Shown: piece after piece, positions 1 through 9,104 of the stretch
Layout of the letters: every line of letters starts with the position of its first letter
Numbering within the stretch: position 1 is the first letter of the stretch
DNA from: Borrelia sp. HM
GTDB taxonomy: Bacteria > Spirochaetota > Spirochaetia > Borreliales > Borreliaceae
Direction: 5' to 3'
NCBI RefSeq assembly: GCF_019669085.1
Contig: NZ_AP024401.1
Location: 62,001-126,000 of the forward strand
Length of the DNA stretch: 64,000 nucleotides
Notes under the pieces: generated by a model
Databases searched by the model: none
Seen by the model: the letters and a program-made list of their open reading frames with translations, nothing else
Told to the model about the DNA's origin: nothing
Translations under genes and position numbers: made by a program

Positions 1-1389
1 CATATCATTTGCACCAAAAACCTTGTTTTCATCTTGGGTAAAAATACCTATCTTATAAACTGTCTGATTATCATAAAGCTTATTCAAATCTCCCATAGTC
101 TTATAACCATATTTAAAGAATAAAGAACTTCGAATATCAAATGCAACTGTATCGTAAAAATCCAAAATTTTAGCATCTGTGCTCTTCCTTTGTTCGACTA
201 AATAATAAAGCTCCTCATAAGCCATCATATCCAATTTCATAAACTTATAAATTTTTGCAAGTAAAAACCTAGCATTATCATTATCAGGATAAATCTCAAT
301 AGCATTCTTTACATTAAATATTGCTCTATTTAAATTCAAACTTTTAAAAGCCTTAAGTCCCTCATTTGCATATCTATTAGAAATTTCTATGTTAGCACTA
401 ATTTTTTTATTTTTTTGAACAGAACTCCTAAAATTAGAAACAAAAAAACTTCCCTCAAGAGCTATATTATAAAACTCTAAATCTTTCTTCATATCCTTAG
501 CCCTTTCCAAATTTAAAACAGCTTCGCTAACTTCACCAAGTTTTAAATAAGAATAGCCAAGTAAATAATAAAGCTCATCGGAATTTTGTTCAAGCAATAG
601 AGCTTTTTGAAGAATATGTACAGCATCTTCATATTTAGACTGATATAAATAAACAAGAGCAAGTAAACGATAAGCATCAACAAGACCAAGGTCCTGATAA
701 GTGGTTTTAACTAACATTAAGTAATTTTTAGCATATTTCTCAGCAACTCCTAAATTGTTATTTTTAATAGAAAATTCTGTTACTCTTTTATGAAAACTTG
801 GCAAAGAAGTAAAATTGCTCCTAACTTTGTTTATTAAATACTGACCCTTAGCCTTCATATTCAATTTTTCATAAATATTTATAAGATGTTCAAATGCATG
901 ATAATTTGCCTGATCATATTCAAGAATAGATAGATAATAATTAGCAGCTGCAACAAGTAACCCTTCTGTCTCAAATATTGTAGCAAGCCCAACTAAAGCA
1001 TCAATATTATTTTTTTGAGTGGAAAGAACTTCAGAATAAAATTTTTTAGCCTGTTCTGTCCCATTATTCTTAAGCAATATATTTGCATAAAGAATTTTAT
1101 ATTCGGTATCACCATTTGACATTTTATAGGCTTTTTCTATAAAAAATTGAGCCTGATTATATATCTTTAACTGATAATAAATTTTTGCAATAAATTTATA
1201 CGCATCATAATAATTAGGATTAATCCTCATAGCTTCAAGAAGCTCATCAATAGCATCATAATACTTTTGCATAAGATAATATGTTTGTGCTTTTTGATAA
1301 TATTCTATTGCAGTTGTAGTAGAACCTATTAAACTCCCAAAATTTAAATTAAAAATTAACAATATTGCCAAAAACCTGCTTAAATTCAT
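1..1389 (-). CDS. TPR-repeat exported protein, 3' end cut by window edge
   Basis: The minus-strand frame starts at ATG 1389 and stays open to base 1, so about 463 N-terminal residues are visible and the C-terminus lies outside. Residues 1-25 form a signal peptide (MNLSRFLAILLIFNLNFGS). The rest is a run of helical TPR-like repeats with the usual A/Y/G spacing, for example YYQKAQTYYLMQKYYDAIDE. TPR arrays scaffold protein-protein contacts, and here the array probably lies in the periplasm. The start overlaps the stop of the upstream CorC-like gene (ATGA), so the two are translationally coupled. The position recalls B31 BB0058. The partner is unknown. Confidence 0.85.
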   Translation of the reverse strand, partial: MNLSRFLAILLIFNLNFGSLIGSTTTAIEYYQKAQTYYLMQKYYDAIDELLEAMRINPNYYDAYKFIAKIYYQLKIYNQAQFFIEKAYKMSNGDTEYKILYANILLKNNGTEQAKKFYSEVLSTQKNNIDALVGLATIFETEGLLVAAANYYLSILEYDQANYHAFEHLINIYEKLNMKAKGQYLINKVRSNFTSLPSFHKRVTEFSIKNNNLGVAEKYAKNYLMLVKTTYQDLGLVDAYRLLALVYLYQSKYEDAVHILQKALLLEQNSDELYYLLGYSYLKLGEVSEAVLNLERAKDMKKDLEFYNIALEGSFFVSNFRSSVQKNKKISANIEISNRYANEGLKAFKSLNLNRAIFNVKNAIEIYPDNDNARFLLAKIYKFMKLDMMAYEELYYLVEQRKSTDAKILDFYDTVAFDIRSSLFFKYGYKTMGDLNKLYDNQTVYKIGIFTQDENKVFGANDM

Positions 1390-2162
1390 AAACCTTCCTT
1401 CTGGGAAATTTTTATTACTTTAATATTTCTTTGATGCATATTCTTAATAGTAAACGTTAAATTATTATATTCTATCTTTTCATTTTTTAAAGGGATTCTT
1501 CCAAATAGATCATAAACAAAACCCCCAAGAGTATCAAAATCTCCATCTGGAAGACTTAATCCAAGCGACTCGTTTAAATCTTCAATTAAAACTCTAGCAG
1601 TACAAAGATAGCTACCATCTTCAAGAGGTACTATTTCATCTAGCTCATTATCAAATTCATCTTGAATATCACCCACAATCTCTTCAAGAATATCCTCAAG
1701 TGTAACAAGTCCTGCAACTCCTCCATACTCATCAACCACAATAGCAATATGAATATGATTTTCTTGAAACTCTTTTAAAAGTGAATCAATCTTTTTACTC
1801 TCAGGAACGAACATGACTTTTCGCATAATATCTTTTAGATCTATGTCATAAAAATCTTTCTTACACATATGTAAAAGTATGTCTTTTGTATGAATTATTC
1901 CAATAATATCATCTATTGTTTCCCTATAAACTGGAAACCTTGAATGATTACTAGATGTTACAACTTTTAAAATTTCATCCTTGCTTCCATAATAATCAAC
2001 AAAAATTACACTTATTCTTGGAATCATGATTTCTTTAACAATTGTCTCTTTAAGAGAATTAAAATTCTTAAGTAAAGAAGTCTCAAATCTCGACTTGGAA
2101 TCAATATCTTTAAGCTCACCACCTTTTACTTTTCTATTTTTAAAACTCAAAAATTTGAACAT
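1386..2162 (-). CDS. CBS-pair / CorC_HlyC domain protein (YbeX/TlyC-like)
   Basis: The 258-residue soluble protein has two CBS domains (about residues 40-165, with IMIPRISVIFVDY, DIIGIIHTKDIL and VAGLVTLEDILEEIVGDI) followed by a C-terminal transporter-associated CorC_HlyC domain (about 175-255, ending in the GGFVYDLFGRIP region). The family is often called haemolysin TlyC or Mg/Co efflux protein CorC, but there is no membrane domain here, so a regulatory or ribosome-linked role like that proposed for YbeX is more likely. ATG at 2162 is preferred to the in-frame TTG at 2165. It overlaps the ybeY stop by one base (TGATG), and the ybeY-ybeX pairing is widely conserved. Confidence 0.85.
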   Translation of the reverse strand: MFKFLSFKNRKVKGGELKDIDSKSRFETSLLKNFNSLKETIVKEIMIPRISVIFVDYYGSKDEILKVVTSSNHSRFPVYRETIDDIIGIIHTKDILLHMCKKDFYDIDLKDIMRKVMFVPESKKIDSLLKEFQENHIHIAIVVDEYGGVAGLVTLEDILEEIVGDIQDEFDNELDEIVPLEDGSYLCTARVLIEDLNESLGLSLPDGDFDTLGGFVYDLFGRIPLKNEKIEYNNLTFTIKNMHQRNIKVIKISQKEGL

Positions 2163-2608
2163 CAAAATACCTTTCCGATTTCTCTTAAAACTTTTTCCTG
2201 AATAATTAACATCTCTTCACTTTGAAAGTCATTTGTTTTATGAGTATATCCTATTAAATGCAAAATACCATGTATAGTAGTTCTTTGAAGTTCATTGCAT
2301 ATTTCAACATTAAATTCTAAAGAACTAAACTCTAAATATTCAAGAGATATTACAAGATCACCTTGTATTTTATGACTTAGCCGTCCACTGTCTTCACGAT
2401 AATTAAAAGAAAGAACATCAGTGGGTTCAGGCCTTTTTCGAAACTCACTATTTAACTTTTGAATGTATGCATTATTGCAAAGGATAACAGCAATTTCATA
2501 TTCTTCAATACAAAGAAAATCCAAAACAGATAAAATAAAATTATAATAAGCATCCAAATGATTAAACTCAACACCCTCTGTCCATAAGCTTAAATCCTGT
2601 TTTATCAA
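2162..2608 (-). CDS. ybeY: Endoribonuclease / rRNA maturation factor YbeY
   Basis: This 148-residue zinc-dependent RNase of the UPF0054 family acts in 16S rRNA 3' maturation and ribosome quality control. The metal-binding motif near residues 113-125 reads [11 protein letters not shown], matching the family H-x3-H-x5-H pattern, although the usual GYDH has become GYTH. The N-terminal substrate region has [10 protein letters not shown], a near match to the family consensus. Translation appears to begin at TTG 2608; no ATG fits and an AGGA lies nine bases upstream. The gene heads a coupled set with the CBS/CorC gene and the TPR gene. Confidence 0.9.
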   Translation of the reverse strand: MIKQDLSLWTEGVEFNHLDAYYNFILSVLDFLCIEEYEIAVILCNNAYIQKLNSEFRKRPEPTDVLSFNYREDSGRLSHKIQGDLVISLEYLEFSSLEFNVEICNELQRTTIHGILHLIGYTHKTNDFQSEEMLIIQEKVLREIGKVF

Positions 2609-2699
2609 TTTACCATATCCTAGAATAATTATAACTTAAAAAAAATATTATATAAACAGATAAGACTTTAATTGTTTTTATTACAATATCTGAAAAATG

Positions 2700-3053
2700 C
2701 TAAATTTTAAACAAATCTTTTATTGTCTCTTCAAAAGAATTTTTTTGAATAAAACCAACAGAAACCTTTGGCTTTTCTCCAATAGGAATAAAAAGAATAG
2801 TAGGTAAACTTTGTACACCAAGTGCCATAGAAACTTTCTGTTCTTTATCAGTATTCACTTTGTAAAAATCAACTTTACCTACATATTTTTCTGAAAGCTC
2901 ATCATAAATCGGAGCAAGCATTTTACATGGACCACACCAATCAGCATAAAAATCAATGACCGCAGGTCTACTACCTTTAAAGCTCCATTCCTTATTATTT
3001 TGATAATCAAAGACCTTATCAATAAATTCCTGATTAGTTAAATTAATTACCAT
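2700..3053 (-). CDS. trxA: Thioredoxin
   Basis: The 117-residue cytoplasmic thioredoxin has the redox motif WCGPC (about residues 40-44, in YADWCGPCKMLAP) and the cis-proline loop SLPTILF. It reduces protein disulfides. The length is slightly above the family's usual 105-110 because of a short N-terminal extension containing WSFKGSRPAVIDF. The start ATG at 3053 has an AGGAG sequence a few bases upstream. A TGTTATAAT extended -10 lies just ahead of it (3081-3089), divergent from rsmE. No thioredoxin reductase is in the window. Confidence 0.95.
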   Translation of the reverse strand: MVINLTNQEFIDKVFDYQNNKEWSFKGSRPAVIDFYADWCGPCKMLAPIYDELSEKYVGKVDFYKVNTDKEQKVSMALGVQSLPTILFIPIGEKPKVSVGFIQKNSFEETIKDLFKI

Positions 3054-3080
3054 ATTTTCTCCTAAATTAGTCGATTTTTT

Positions 3081-3089
3081 ATTATAACA
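3081..3089 (-). promoter_or_regulatory. Extended -10 promoter element for trxA
   Basis: The minus strand reads TGTTATAAT, a perfect extended -10, 28 bases before the trxA start. No convincing -35 is visible, as expected for extended -10 promoters. The overlapping plus strand is AT-rich and may also feed rsmE. Confidence 0.5.
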
Positions 3090-3124
3090 TAAATAAAATA
3101 TAGTTAATAAGGCTGGATATAGAA

Positions 3125-3844
3125 ATGAATTTGATACTAATCAATTTAGATGAATTTAAAAATGGTATAGTGCTTAACGATACAAGAGCAAAACACATTA
3201 CCGAAATATTAAAACTTAAAAATAACGAAACATTTAAATTTGGTATTATTGGTAAAGAGCACATTTACTCATGCATATACAAAAAAGATGTCAAACTTTT
3301 TTTTCAAGAAAATCATAAAATAGCAAAATCAAATAAGTTAAAAAAATTAAAAGTAATAATTGGCTTAGTAAGGCCTATTGTAGCAAAAAGAATAATTAAA
3401 CACCTTGGAAGTATTGGAATATCAGAACTTATTTTTTTTAATGCTCTACTTAGCGAAAAATCATATTCATGCTCCAAACTTTTTCAAAAAAAAGAATATG
3501 AAAAATATTTAATAGAAGGTGCCATGCAAGGTGGCATTACCTATATACCAAAAGTCAAAATCCTTAATAACATAAAAGAAGTTTTAAAAAAAATAGAAGC
3601 TGAAAAATCTGATTCAACAAAAATATTACTTGAAAGAGAAAGCAAACACAAATTAATTGACCTCAATATAAATACAAAGAATGCTATTGTTATTATAGGA
3701 CCAGAAAGAGGACTTATAACAAAAGAAATAAATTTAATCAAAGATTATAATTTTAACACCTACAACATTTCACCAAATATTTTAATGACAGAGACATCTA
3801 CAATCGTAGCATCAACTATTATTACATCAAAAATGAATGACTAA
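3125..3844 (+). CDS. rsmE: 16S rRNA (uracil1498-N3)-methyltransferase RsmE
   Basis: This 239-residue SPOUT-class methyltransferase methylates U1498 of 16S rRNA. The N-terminal PUA-like part (1-75) contains the RAKHITEILKL signature. The C-terminal trefoil-knot SAM site has IIGPERGLITKEI (about 190-202) and the ILMTETSTIVASTI segment (about 220-233), a variant of the usual LG.RILR.ETA. The start has only a weak Shine-Dalgarno (GG at 3111). It is a single-gene plus-strand unit between two minus-strand operons and is richer in K, N and I than its minus-strand neighbours. Confidence 0.88.
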   Translation: MNLILINLDEFKNGIVLNDTRAKHITEILKLKNNETFKFGIIGKEHIYSCIYKKDVKLFFQENHKIAKSNKLKKLKVIIGLVRPIVAKRIIKHLGSIGISELIFFNALLSEKSYSCSKLFQKKEYEKYLIEGAMQGGITYIPKVKILNNIKEVLKKIEAEKSDSTKILLERESKHKLIDLNINTKNAIVIIGPERGLITKEINLIKDYNFNTYNISPNILMTETSTIVASTIITSKMND

Positions 3845-3881
3845 TAATATAAAAAAGTTATTGATTAGAATAGGCTTATTT

Positions 3882-3900
3882 GTTTTATATACTATAAAAC
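3882..3900 (+). terminator. Possible weak stem-loop after rsmE
   Basis: A perfect 8-bp inverted repeat (GTTTTATA, 3-base loop, TATAAAAC) lies about 38 bases after the rsmE stop. There is no clear T-run, so terminator activity is uncertain. Confidence 0.25.
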
Positions 3901-3969
3901 TATTCCGTGTCACATTATAATAATAATTACATAATGTAAACTTCTTTTCATATAGACATTTCAATTTAA

Positions 3970-3987
3970 CTGATACTATCGTATCAG
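3970..3987 (-). terminator. Stem-loop overlapping the PASTA gene stop
   Basis: CTGATAC, a 4-base loop and GTATCAG form a 7-bp stem spanning the TGA of the PASTA gene. On the minus strand it is followed by TTAAATTG, only a poor U-tract. It may mark the end of the pepP-def-fmt operon. Confidence 0.35.
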
Positions 3988-5054
3988 CTTACTACTGTTT
4001 GATTTATAAGTTTATCATAAATATAAAGTTCAATTATAGAACCTTTTAACACATCATAGGGTAATTTAATAAGTCCCCCTTTAGATCTAAAAGAATAAAG
4101 CAGAGTACGATTACCACTAGAATCCTTTACCTTAACCATCATATCTACATTAGACGGATAAGTATCTAATTTATAAGTCAAAATACCGAAAATATCTAAA
4201 TCATTAGTCTTTGGTTTATTAATGACAATTGTTAATTTATCTACATTTTCAACCTTACTCCCCGGAGGCAAAGATTGGGAAACAACAATTCCAAAATCAC
4301 TTCCAGTTGATAAACTTATATCAAAACCAATTTCATCATTTAAAAGAGAAATAATGGCATCTTTATAATAAAGCCCAACATAATTTTTTAAATATTTAAT
4401 AGCATTCTCTACAGGACCTTTGCTCACTAAAAATTGAAGATCAACTAGACTTGCAATATTAGTATCTGGAGAAGGTTTTTGCTGAATTATTGTTCCCCTT
4501 GGCAGAGTACTCTCAACTTCAATAGGCTTTAACAAATGATAAAGCATCCTATTATTGCTAGTTGAATTAGCTGCCCTTAAATTAATAAGCACATCATCAA
4601 TATTTCTTCCAATAAAATTATCAATCTTATTAACTACAGCTCCTTTACTAACAAAAATCTTAACCCTACTATCAAGTCTTAAAACAGTACCTGCTTTAGG
4701 ATTTTGATCTATTACCTTCCCCTTATCAAGAGATGTTGATGAAAATTTAAGCTCAACATAAGGAATGAGTTCTTTATTTTGAAGCTCAGCAATTGCATCC
4801 TCAAGATAAAATTCAATAAGATTTGGCACAATAACAAGATCGCTACCTTTTAAAAAAATAAAAAATATTGCAAACGAAATAATAAAAGAACCAAAAATAA
4901 TAAGTATTAAGCCCTTAGCTATATACTTAGGCAAAGTAAGGATTTCTCTATCACAATCTTTATTATCTTTATGCAAATTACTACTATTATTTAAATTTTG
5001 ACTATTACAACACGATAACTTACTATGAGACCTATTATCACCACCTAATACCAT
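3984..5054 (-). CDS. PASTA-domain membrane protein without a kinase domain
   Basis: The 356-residue protein has a cytoplasmic N-terminus of about 48 residues (rich in N, S, K, with CCN near residue 16), one membrane segment (about 49-70) and a periplasmic part with three PASTA-like domains (VPNLIEFYLEDAIAELQNK, then about 140-213, then about 218-285), and a C-terminal domain of about 70 residues. PASTA domains bind uncrosslinked peptidoglycan or lipid II on PknB-type kinases and some PBPs. Here there is no kinase or transpeptidase, so it could be a wall sensor or scaffold. It is the last gene of the def-fmt operon, with AGGAG before the ATG. The position recalls BB0063. Confidence 0.8.
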   Translation of the reverse strand: MVLGGDNRSHSKLSCCNSQNLNNSSNLHKDNKDCDREILTLPKYIAKGLILIIFGSFIISFAIFFIFLKGSDLVIVPNLIEFYLEDAIAELQNKELIPYVELKFSSTSLDKGKVIDQNPKAGTVLRLDSRVKIFVSKGAVVNKIDNFIGRNIDDVLINLRAANSTSNNRMLYHLLKPIEVESTLPRGTIIQQKPSPDTNIASLVDLQFLVSKGPVENAIKYLKNYVGLYYKDAIISLLNDEIGFDISLSTGSDFGIVVSQSLPPGSKVENVDKLTIVINKPKTNDLDIFGILTYKLDTYPSNVDMMVKVKDSSGNRTLLYSFRSKGGLIKLPYDVLKGSIIELYIYDKLINQTVVS

Positions 5055-5077
5055 ATCATCTCCTTATATTTAAATTT

Positions 5078-6007
5078 TTAATAAAAAATTTGACCTATTA
5101 AATCTCTACTTCCATTATAAAAAGACCTATAATCCAAAATATTTCTACCAGTTCGTTGAAGCTCCAACAATAATAAAATCCCATTCCCCGTCTTTACCAA
5201 AAGGCCTCGATTAGGATCAAAAGCAATAATTTTACCTATGGCTTGATCACTATAATCATCAGCAAGTAAAAAATCAGCTCTATGAAAAATAATCTCATCT
5301 TTTCCAAGCTTAGCTCTTGCAAGAGGCCAAGGATTACAAGCATTAATCCTATTCTTAATCTCAAAAGCACTCAAATTAAAATCAAGGACTCTATACTGCT
5401 TACTAAAAAAAGAACAATATGTTGCTTGACTTGAATCTTGAACAATTCCAAGATTCCCTTTCTTGATTTCTTCTAAAGCCTCTACAACAAGATGAAAACT
5501 ATTTAAAGAAACATAACTAAAAAGATCAGCACTTGTATTAAAACTTTTTATCTCAAACTGATTTTGTGATAAAATGTTACCACTATCCATCCCTAAATCC
5601 ATTTTTTGGACAGTAATACCACTAACATTATCACCATTTAAAATAGCAGTTTGTATAGGAGAAGGTCCTCTATATTTTGGCAAAAGAGAAGGATGAATAT
5701 TAATAGAACCCATTGGAAATATATCTAAAAATTCTTGTCTAAATATCTTGCCATAAGAAAAAACCAACATAAGATCCGGTTTTAACTTTTTAATCTCTTC
5801 TATTACGTCAATATCAAGTACCAAAGGATCTAAAACCGTAATATTCCTCTTAACAGCTTCGATCTTGATCTTATTAACTCTTGAAGAAAAACTACGACCA
5901 CTGGATTTATCAGGGGCAGTTAATACACCAATCACATCATAATGATCCGCAACTTTCCTTAAAACTTCCAACGCAATATTATCAGAACTGGCAAAGAAAA
6001 TCCTCAA
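5078..6007 (-). CDS. fmt: Methionyl-tRNA formyltransferase
   Basis: The 309-residue enzyme transfers a formyl group from 10-formyl-THF to initiator Met-tRNA. The N-terminal Rossmann-like formyltransferase domain (1-190) has the catalytic set: N at INIHPSLLPKYRGPSPIQ (HPSLLP signature) and the DLGMDSG loop. The C-terminal oligonucleotide-binding domain (about 205-305) includes NPWPLARAKLG. The start overlaps the def stop by four bases, the classic def-fmt pairing that makes and then removes the N-formyl group. The length is normal for the family. Confidence 0.95.
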   Translation of the reverse strand: MRIFFASSDNIALEVLRKVADHYDVIGVLTAPDKSSGRSFSSRVNKIKIEAVKRNITVLDPLVLDIDVIEEIKKLKPDLMLVFSYGKIFRQEFLDIFPMGSINIHPSLLPKYRGPSPIQTAILNGDNVSGITVQKMDLGMDSGNILSQNQFEIKSFNTSADLFSYVSLNSFHLVVEALEEIKKGNLGIVQDSSQATYCSFFSKQYRVLDFNLSAFEIKNRINACNPWPLARAKLGKDEIIFHRADFLLADDYSDQAIGKIIAFDPNRGLLVKTGNGILLLLELQRTGRNILDYRSFYNGSRDLIGQIFY

Positions 6008-6501
6008 ACTTTAACAAGCCTCCTTCTTTTCATATAGGACTTCAACAATTTATTTTTAAGCTTATCTTCATAATAATCAATAAAAAGTACCCCTTTTAAA
6101 TGGTCCATTTCATGTTGAATAATCCTTGCTAAAAGATTTGAATTTTCAATCTTAAAAAATTTACCATTCTCATCATAAGCTTCAATCACAACTGACTTTG
6201 GCCTTAAGAGATCATAATAAACTCCAGGAATACTTAAACAACCCTCTTTATAAACAGAAAGCTCAAAAGAAGTTTCTGTTATTAAAGGATTAATAAAAAT
6301 TAAAGGTTTTGATATAATATTCTCCCTGATCACAAAAATAGACAAATCAAGACCTATTTGAGGTGCTGCCAATCCAACACCATTATTAACATCCATAAGA
6401 TTTAACATTTTAAAAGCAATATTTCTAAGTTCATCATCAATATTTAAAACTGACTTTGTAGTTACCCGAAGCAAATCATCAGGATAAAAAACCATTTTCA
6501 T
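6004..6501 (-). CDS. def: Peptide deformylase
   Basis: This 165-residue metalloenzyme removes the N-formyl group from nascent proteins. All three motifs are present: GVGLAAPQIG (about 43-52), EGCLSIPG (metal Cys, about 90-97) and QHEMDHLKG (two metal His plus catalytic Glu, about 132-140). ATG 6501 is chosen over the upstream TTG 6507 because AGGA lies nine bases before it; ATG 6495 is an alternative. It is coupled to fmt downstream and follows the thioredoxin-fold gene. Confidence 0.95.
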   Translation of the reverse strand: MKMVFYPDDLLRVTTKSVLNIDDELRNIAFKMLNLMDVNNGVGLAAPQIGLDLSIFVIRENIISKPLIFINPLITETSFELSVYKEGCLSIPGVYYDLLRPKSVVIEAYDENGKFFKIENSNLLARIIQHEMDHLKGVLFIDYYEDKLKNKLLKSYMKRRRLVKV

Positions 6502-6534
6502 AAACAAACTTCCTAAAAATAACTTAACCTAAAA

Positions 6535-7224
6535 TTAAGACTTTATTTGCCCAAAAAGTTTCCATTCTTCATGCTCTGCTTCTGAAAAATAAATACTACC
6601 TTTTAAAGACTTGGGAAAAGCATAAAGATTACTTCCATTTTCATCTTTGAATACTAAAAATTCTTTAAGTTCTATTTTTGAAGGAAGGAGTTTTTTGTCT
6701 TGACCATTCATTTTTAATCTCCAATTACCATCAAACGTTTTATAAAAAAAAACCTTATCATGCAAAGTATTAACTTCATAATTATTCTTTTTTTTAACAA
6801 CATTGTCTAAATGAGAAACTCCTAGAGCATAATTTAAAAACTCTTGATTACTTTGAACAGTATTCTTAATAGAACCAATATATGCAGCCTTAACTTGTTC
6901 ACTCTTTGAATCAACAAAAAACAAAACAGGACTCTTTTTTAAATTAATCTCACCAAAAATTTCATTATTCATATCAATAATCAGAAAAACATTTTTTTTA
7001 GCAATAGCATTCAAAAGATTATCATCCTCAAATGAATTTAAAAAATCCTTTTTTAAATTATCTTTAACATCTCTTCCAACTAATATTAAAAGATTTTTAT
7101 TTAACTTTTGGGCTTCATACATCGCATTCTTATAAGAATCCTGGAAAATAATATTCGATGAAAGCGAAAATAAATGCACAAAGCTTAAGGTAACAAACAT
7201 TATAAATAAGCTTAAAAATTTCAT
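6535..7224 (-). CDS. Exported thioredoxin-fold protein lacking CXXC
   Basis: The 229-residue protein starts with a signal peptide (about 1-20, ending FVHLFSLSS). Residues about 25-125 read as a thioredoxin-like fold: IIFQDSYKNAMYEAQKLNKN aligns with the start of thioredoxin_7/DsbD-C type domains, but where CXXC should sit there is GRDVKDN. A cis-Pro-like KKSPVLFFV follows. The C-terminal 90 residues are unrecognised. With no redox cysteines it is more likely a binding protein or chaperone than an oxidoreductase. ATGA overlap with pepP. The position recalls BB0066. Confidence 0.65.
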   Translation of the reverse strand: MKFLSLFIMFVTLSFVHLFSLSSNIIFQDSYKNAMYEAQKLNKNLLILVGRDVKDNLKKDFLNSFEDDNLLNAIAKKNVFLIIDMNNEIFGEINLKKSPVLFFVDSKSEQVKAAYIGSIKNTVQSNQEFLNYALGVSHLDNVVKKKNNYEVNTLHDKVFFYKTFDGNWRLKMNGQDKKLLPSKIELKEFLVFKDENGSNLYAFPKSLKGSIYFSEAEHEEWKLFGQIKS

Positions 7225-8999
7225 ATTTTACTAGTTAATGTTTCTAAAAACTTCAGTTCATCATTACTAAGATATTCTTTCAAACTAAAATAAACAAATT
7301 CATGATAACTATTAATGTATTGTAATTCATCTTTTGAAAGCATTGAAGTGACTATTAACTCTCTTTCAAAAGGCACAAGAGTCAAATTTTCAAACTCTAA
7401 AAAAGCCCCAAATTCATTAGAGTAACTTTGCTTTACAAAAACTAAATTTTCAAGTCTAATTCCATATTTTGAATTTCGATAAATTCCAGGCTCAATTGAA
7501 ACAATTTCAGAACCTTTAAAAGAATAAACAGACAAAGGACTAATAGAAACAGGAAGCTCATGGACATTAAGAAAAAATCCCACTCCATGGCCCGTTCCAT
7601 GAGCAAAATTCAACTTTTCTCTTAGCAAAGGAAATCGAGCAATACCATCAAGAGATGAGCCTAGAGTCCCAAATGGAAATTTTAAAGACGCAAGAGTAAT
7701 AAAAGACTTAAGCACTAAAGTATAATCTTTTTTTTCTTCATAAGATGCTTCTCCAATCAAAATAGTTCTTGTAACATCTGTTGTACCAAGCTCAAAATAA
7801 GATCCCCCAGAATCTATTAAAAGCAATCCATTACAATCAAGTTTTTTCATTCCTTTCTCAGGACTATAATGAGGTAAAGCTGCATTTTCTTTAAAACCAA
7901 CTACCGAATCAAAACTAGAGCTAAAAAATTCTTCTCTTTTAGCTCTAAAATCAAGCATCATATTAGCAACATCAACTTCATCTAACTTAGACAAATCATC
8001 CTTAGTCAAACTCTTAAATCTATATAAAAATTTGATCAAACACACAGCATCAATAATATGAGCTTCTTTCATCTTATTAATCTCATAATCAGATTTTATC
8101 GCCTTCAATTCATTAACAATACTTTGCCCAAGTATTGCATTTGACTCCCCAATAACTTCCAATATTTTAACGTTACTATCAACTGGTATAAAAAATTTTC
8201 CTTCATGCTTAATTTTTGATAAAAATGAATAAAAATTACAATAATCTTCTATATCAAAATTTTCGATCTCAAGTCTTTCTTTTAAATTAGAATCAAGTTT
8301 GCTAACATTGACAAATAGAACATTCTTATATCTTTTACTCTTAGCAATAAATAAAAAAGAATAAAATAAAGCCGATGATTCAATATCTAAACCCCTTAAA
8401 TTTAAAAGCCAAGCTATTTCATCCAAAGAGCTTATGATATAAAAATCAATATTTTTTGCATTTAGTATTGCATTCACTTTATTAAGTTTATCTGCTCTTT
8501 TATAGTTTTTCTCAACATTACTTAACTCAAATATTTTTTTATTCTTAAGATTAGGTCTATCCTGCCAAATCTCAGAAATCAAATCTTCATGCAAAATATC
8601 AATATCTGTATTTCTACAATTTTTAACCAAATCATTATAAAACTTTATACTAACACCCTCAGCATAAAAACCAAGTCTTAATCCTTTAAGATTCGTATTT
8701 ATATACTCAAAAATATCTGGATATCCCTTGACTCCAAGCTTCATTAATTTAAACTCGGTTCCTTCAAGCTCTTTTGATGCCTGTAAAAAATACCTACCAT
8801 CAGTGAAAAGAAGTGCATCTTTTTCTGTAACAATTACTGTTCCAGCACTTCCTTTAAACCCCGTCATAAATTCACGAATATTAAATCTAGCATGAGAATA
8901 TTCGCTCATATGTGGATCATAACTAGTCATTAAATATGCATCTATATCATTTTTCATCATCAAATTTCTTAAACATAATATTTTTACACTGAACTCCAT
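7221..8999 (-). CDS. pepP: Xaa-Pro aminopeptidase (M24B, aminopeptidase P type)
   Basis: The 592-residue cytosolic peptidase has two creatinase-like N-terminal domains (1-310) and a C-terminal pita-bread domain. Metal ligands are visible: D in LLIDSGGSYFELGTTDVTRT (two Asp), H in FAHGTGHGVGFF, and E in SIEPGIY and IRLENLVFV. The long form resembles eukaryote-like APP1 enzymes of about 600 residues. It removes N-terminal residues before proline. It heads the operon ending with the PASTA gene; GAGGAG precedes the ATG and the promoter lies in the 23-bp inverted repeat. Confidence 0.92.
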   Translation of the reverse strand: MEFSVKILCLRNLMMKNDIDAYLMTSYDPHMSEYSHARFNIREFMTGFKGSAGTVIVTEKDALLFTDGRYFLQASKELEGTEFKLMKLGVKGYPDIFEYINTNLKGLRLGFYAEGVSIKFYNDLVKNCRNTDIDILHEDLISEIWQDRPNLKNKKIFELSNVEKNYKRADKLNKVNAILNAKNIDFYIISSLDEIAWLLNLRGLDIESSALFYSFLFIAKSKRYKNVLFVNVSKLDSNLKERLEIENFDIEDYCNFYSFLSKIKHEGKFFIPVDSNVKILEVIGESNAILGQSIVNELKAIKSDYEINKMKEAHIIDAVCLIKFLYRFKSLTKDDLSKLDEVDVANMMLDFRAKREEFFSSSFDSVVGFKENAALPHYSPEKGMKKLDCNGLLLIDSGGSYFELGTTDVTRTILIGEASYEEKKDYTLVLKSFITLASLKFPFGTLGSSLDGIARFPLLREKLNFAHGTGHGVGFFLNVHELPVSISPLSVYSFKGSEIVSIEPGIYRNSKYGIRLENLVFVKQSYSNEFGAFLEFENLTLVPFERELIVTSMLSKDELQYINSYHEFVYFSLKEYLSNDELKFLETLTSKI

Positions 9000-9041
9000 A
9001 AAAGCAAGCTCCTCATACTTAAAAAAACAATTTTAAACTTA

Positions 9042-9050
9042 ATTATAACA
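9042..9050 (-). promoter_or_regulatory. Extended -10 element for the pepP operon
   Basis: The minus strand reads TGTTATAAT, predicting a start of transcription near 9035 and a leader of about 36 bases before the pepP ATG. It sits in the left arm of the inverted repeat. Confidence 0.6.
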
Positions 9051-9095
9051 AATAATTCAATTTTAAAAAATTTCTTTATTTAATTTTTTTTTATT

Positions 9096-9104
9096 TGTTA
9101 TAAT
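9096..9104 (+). promoter_or_regulatory. Extended -10 element for the HAD-phosphatase gene
   Basis: TGTTATAAT on the plus strand lies 32 bases before the ATG at 9137. It is the mirror image of the pepP element and is in the right arm of the same inverted repeat. Confidence 0.6.

Noticed and set aside
1386-2162. TlyC haemolysin as a toxin
   Set aside because: The protein is a CBS/CorC_HlyC protein next to ybeY; the toxin name is historical.
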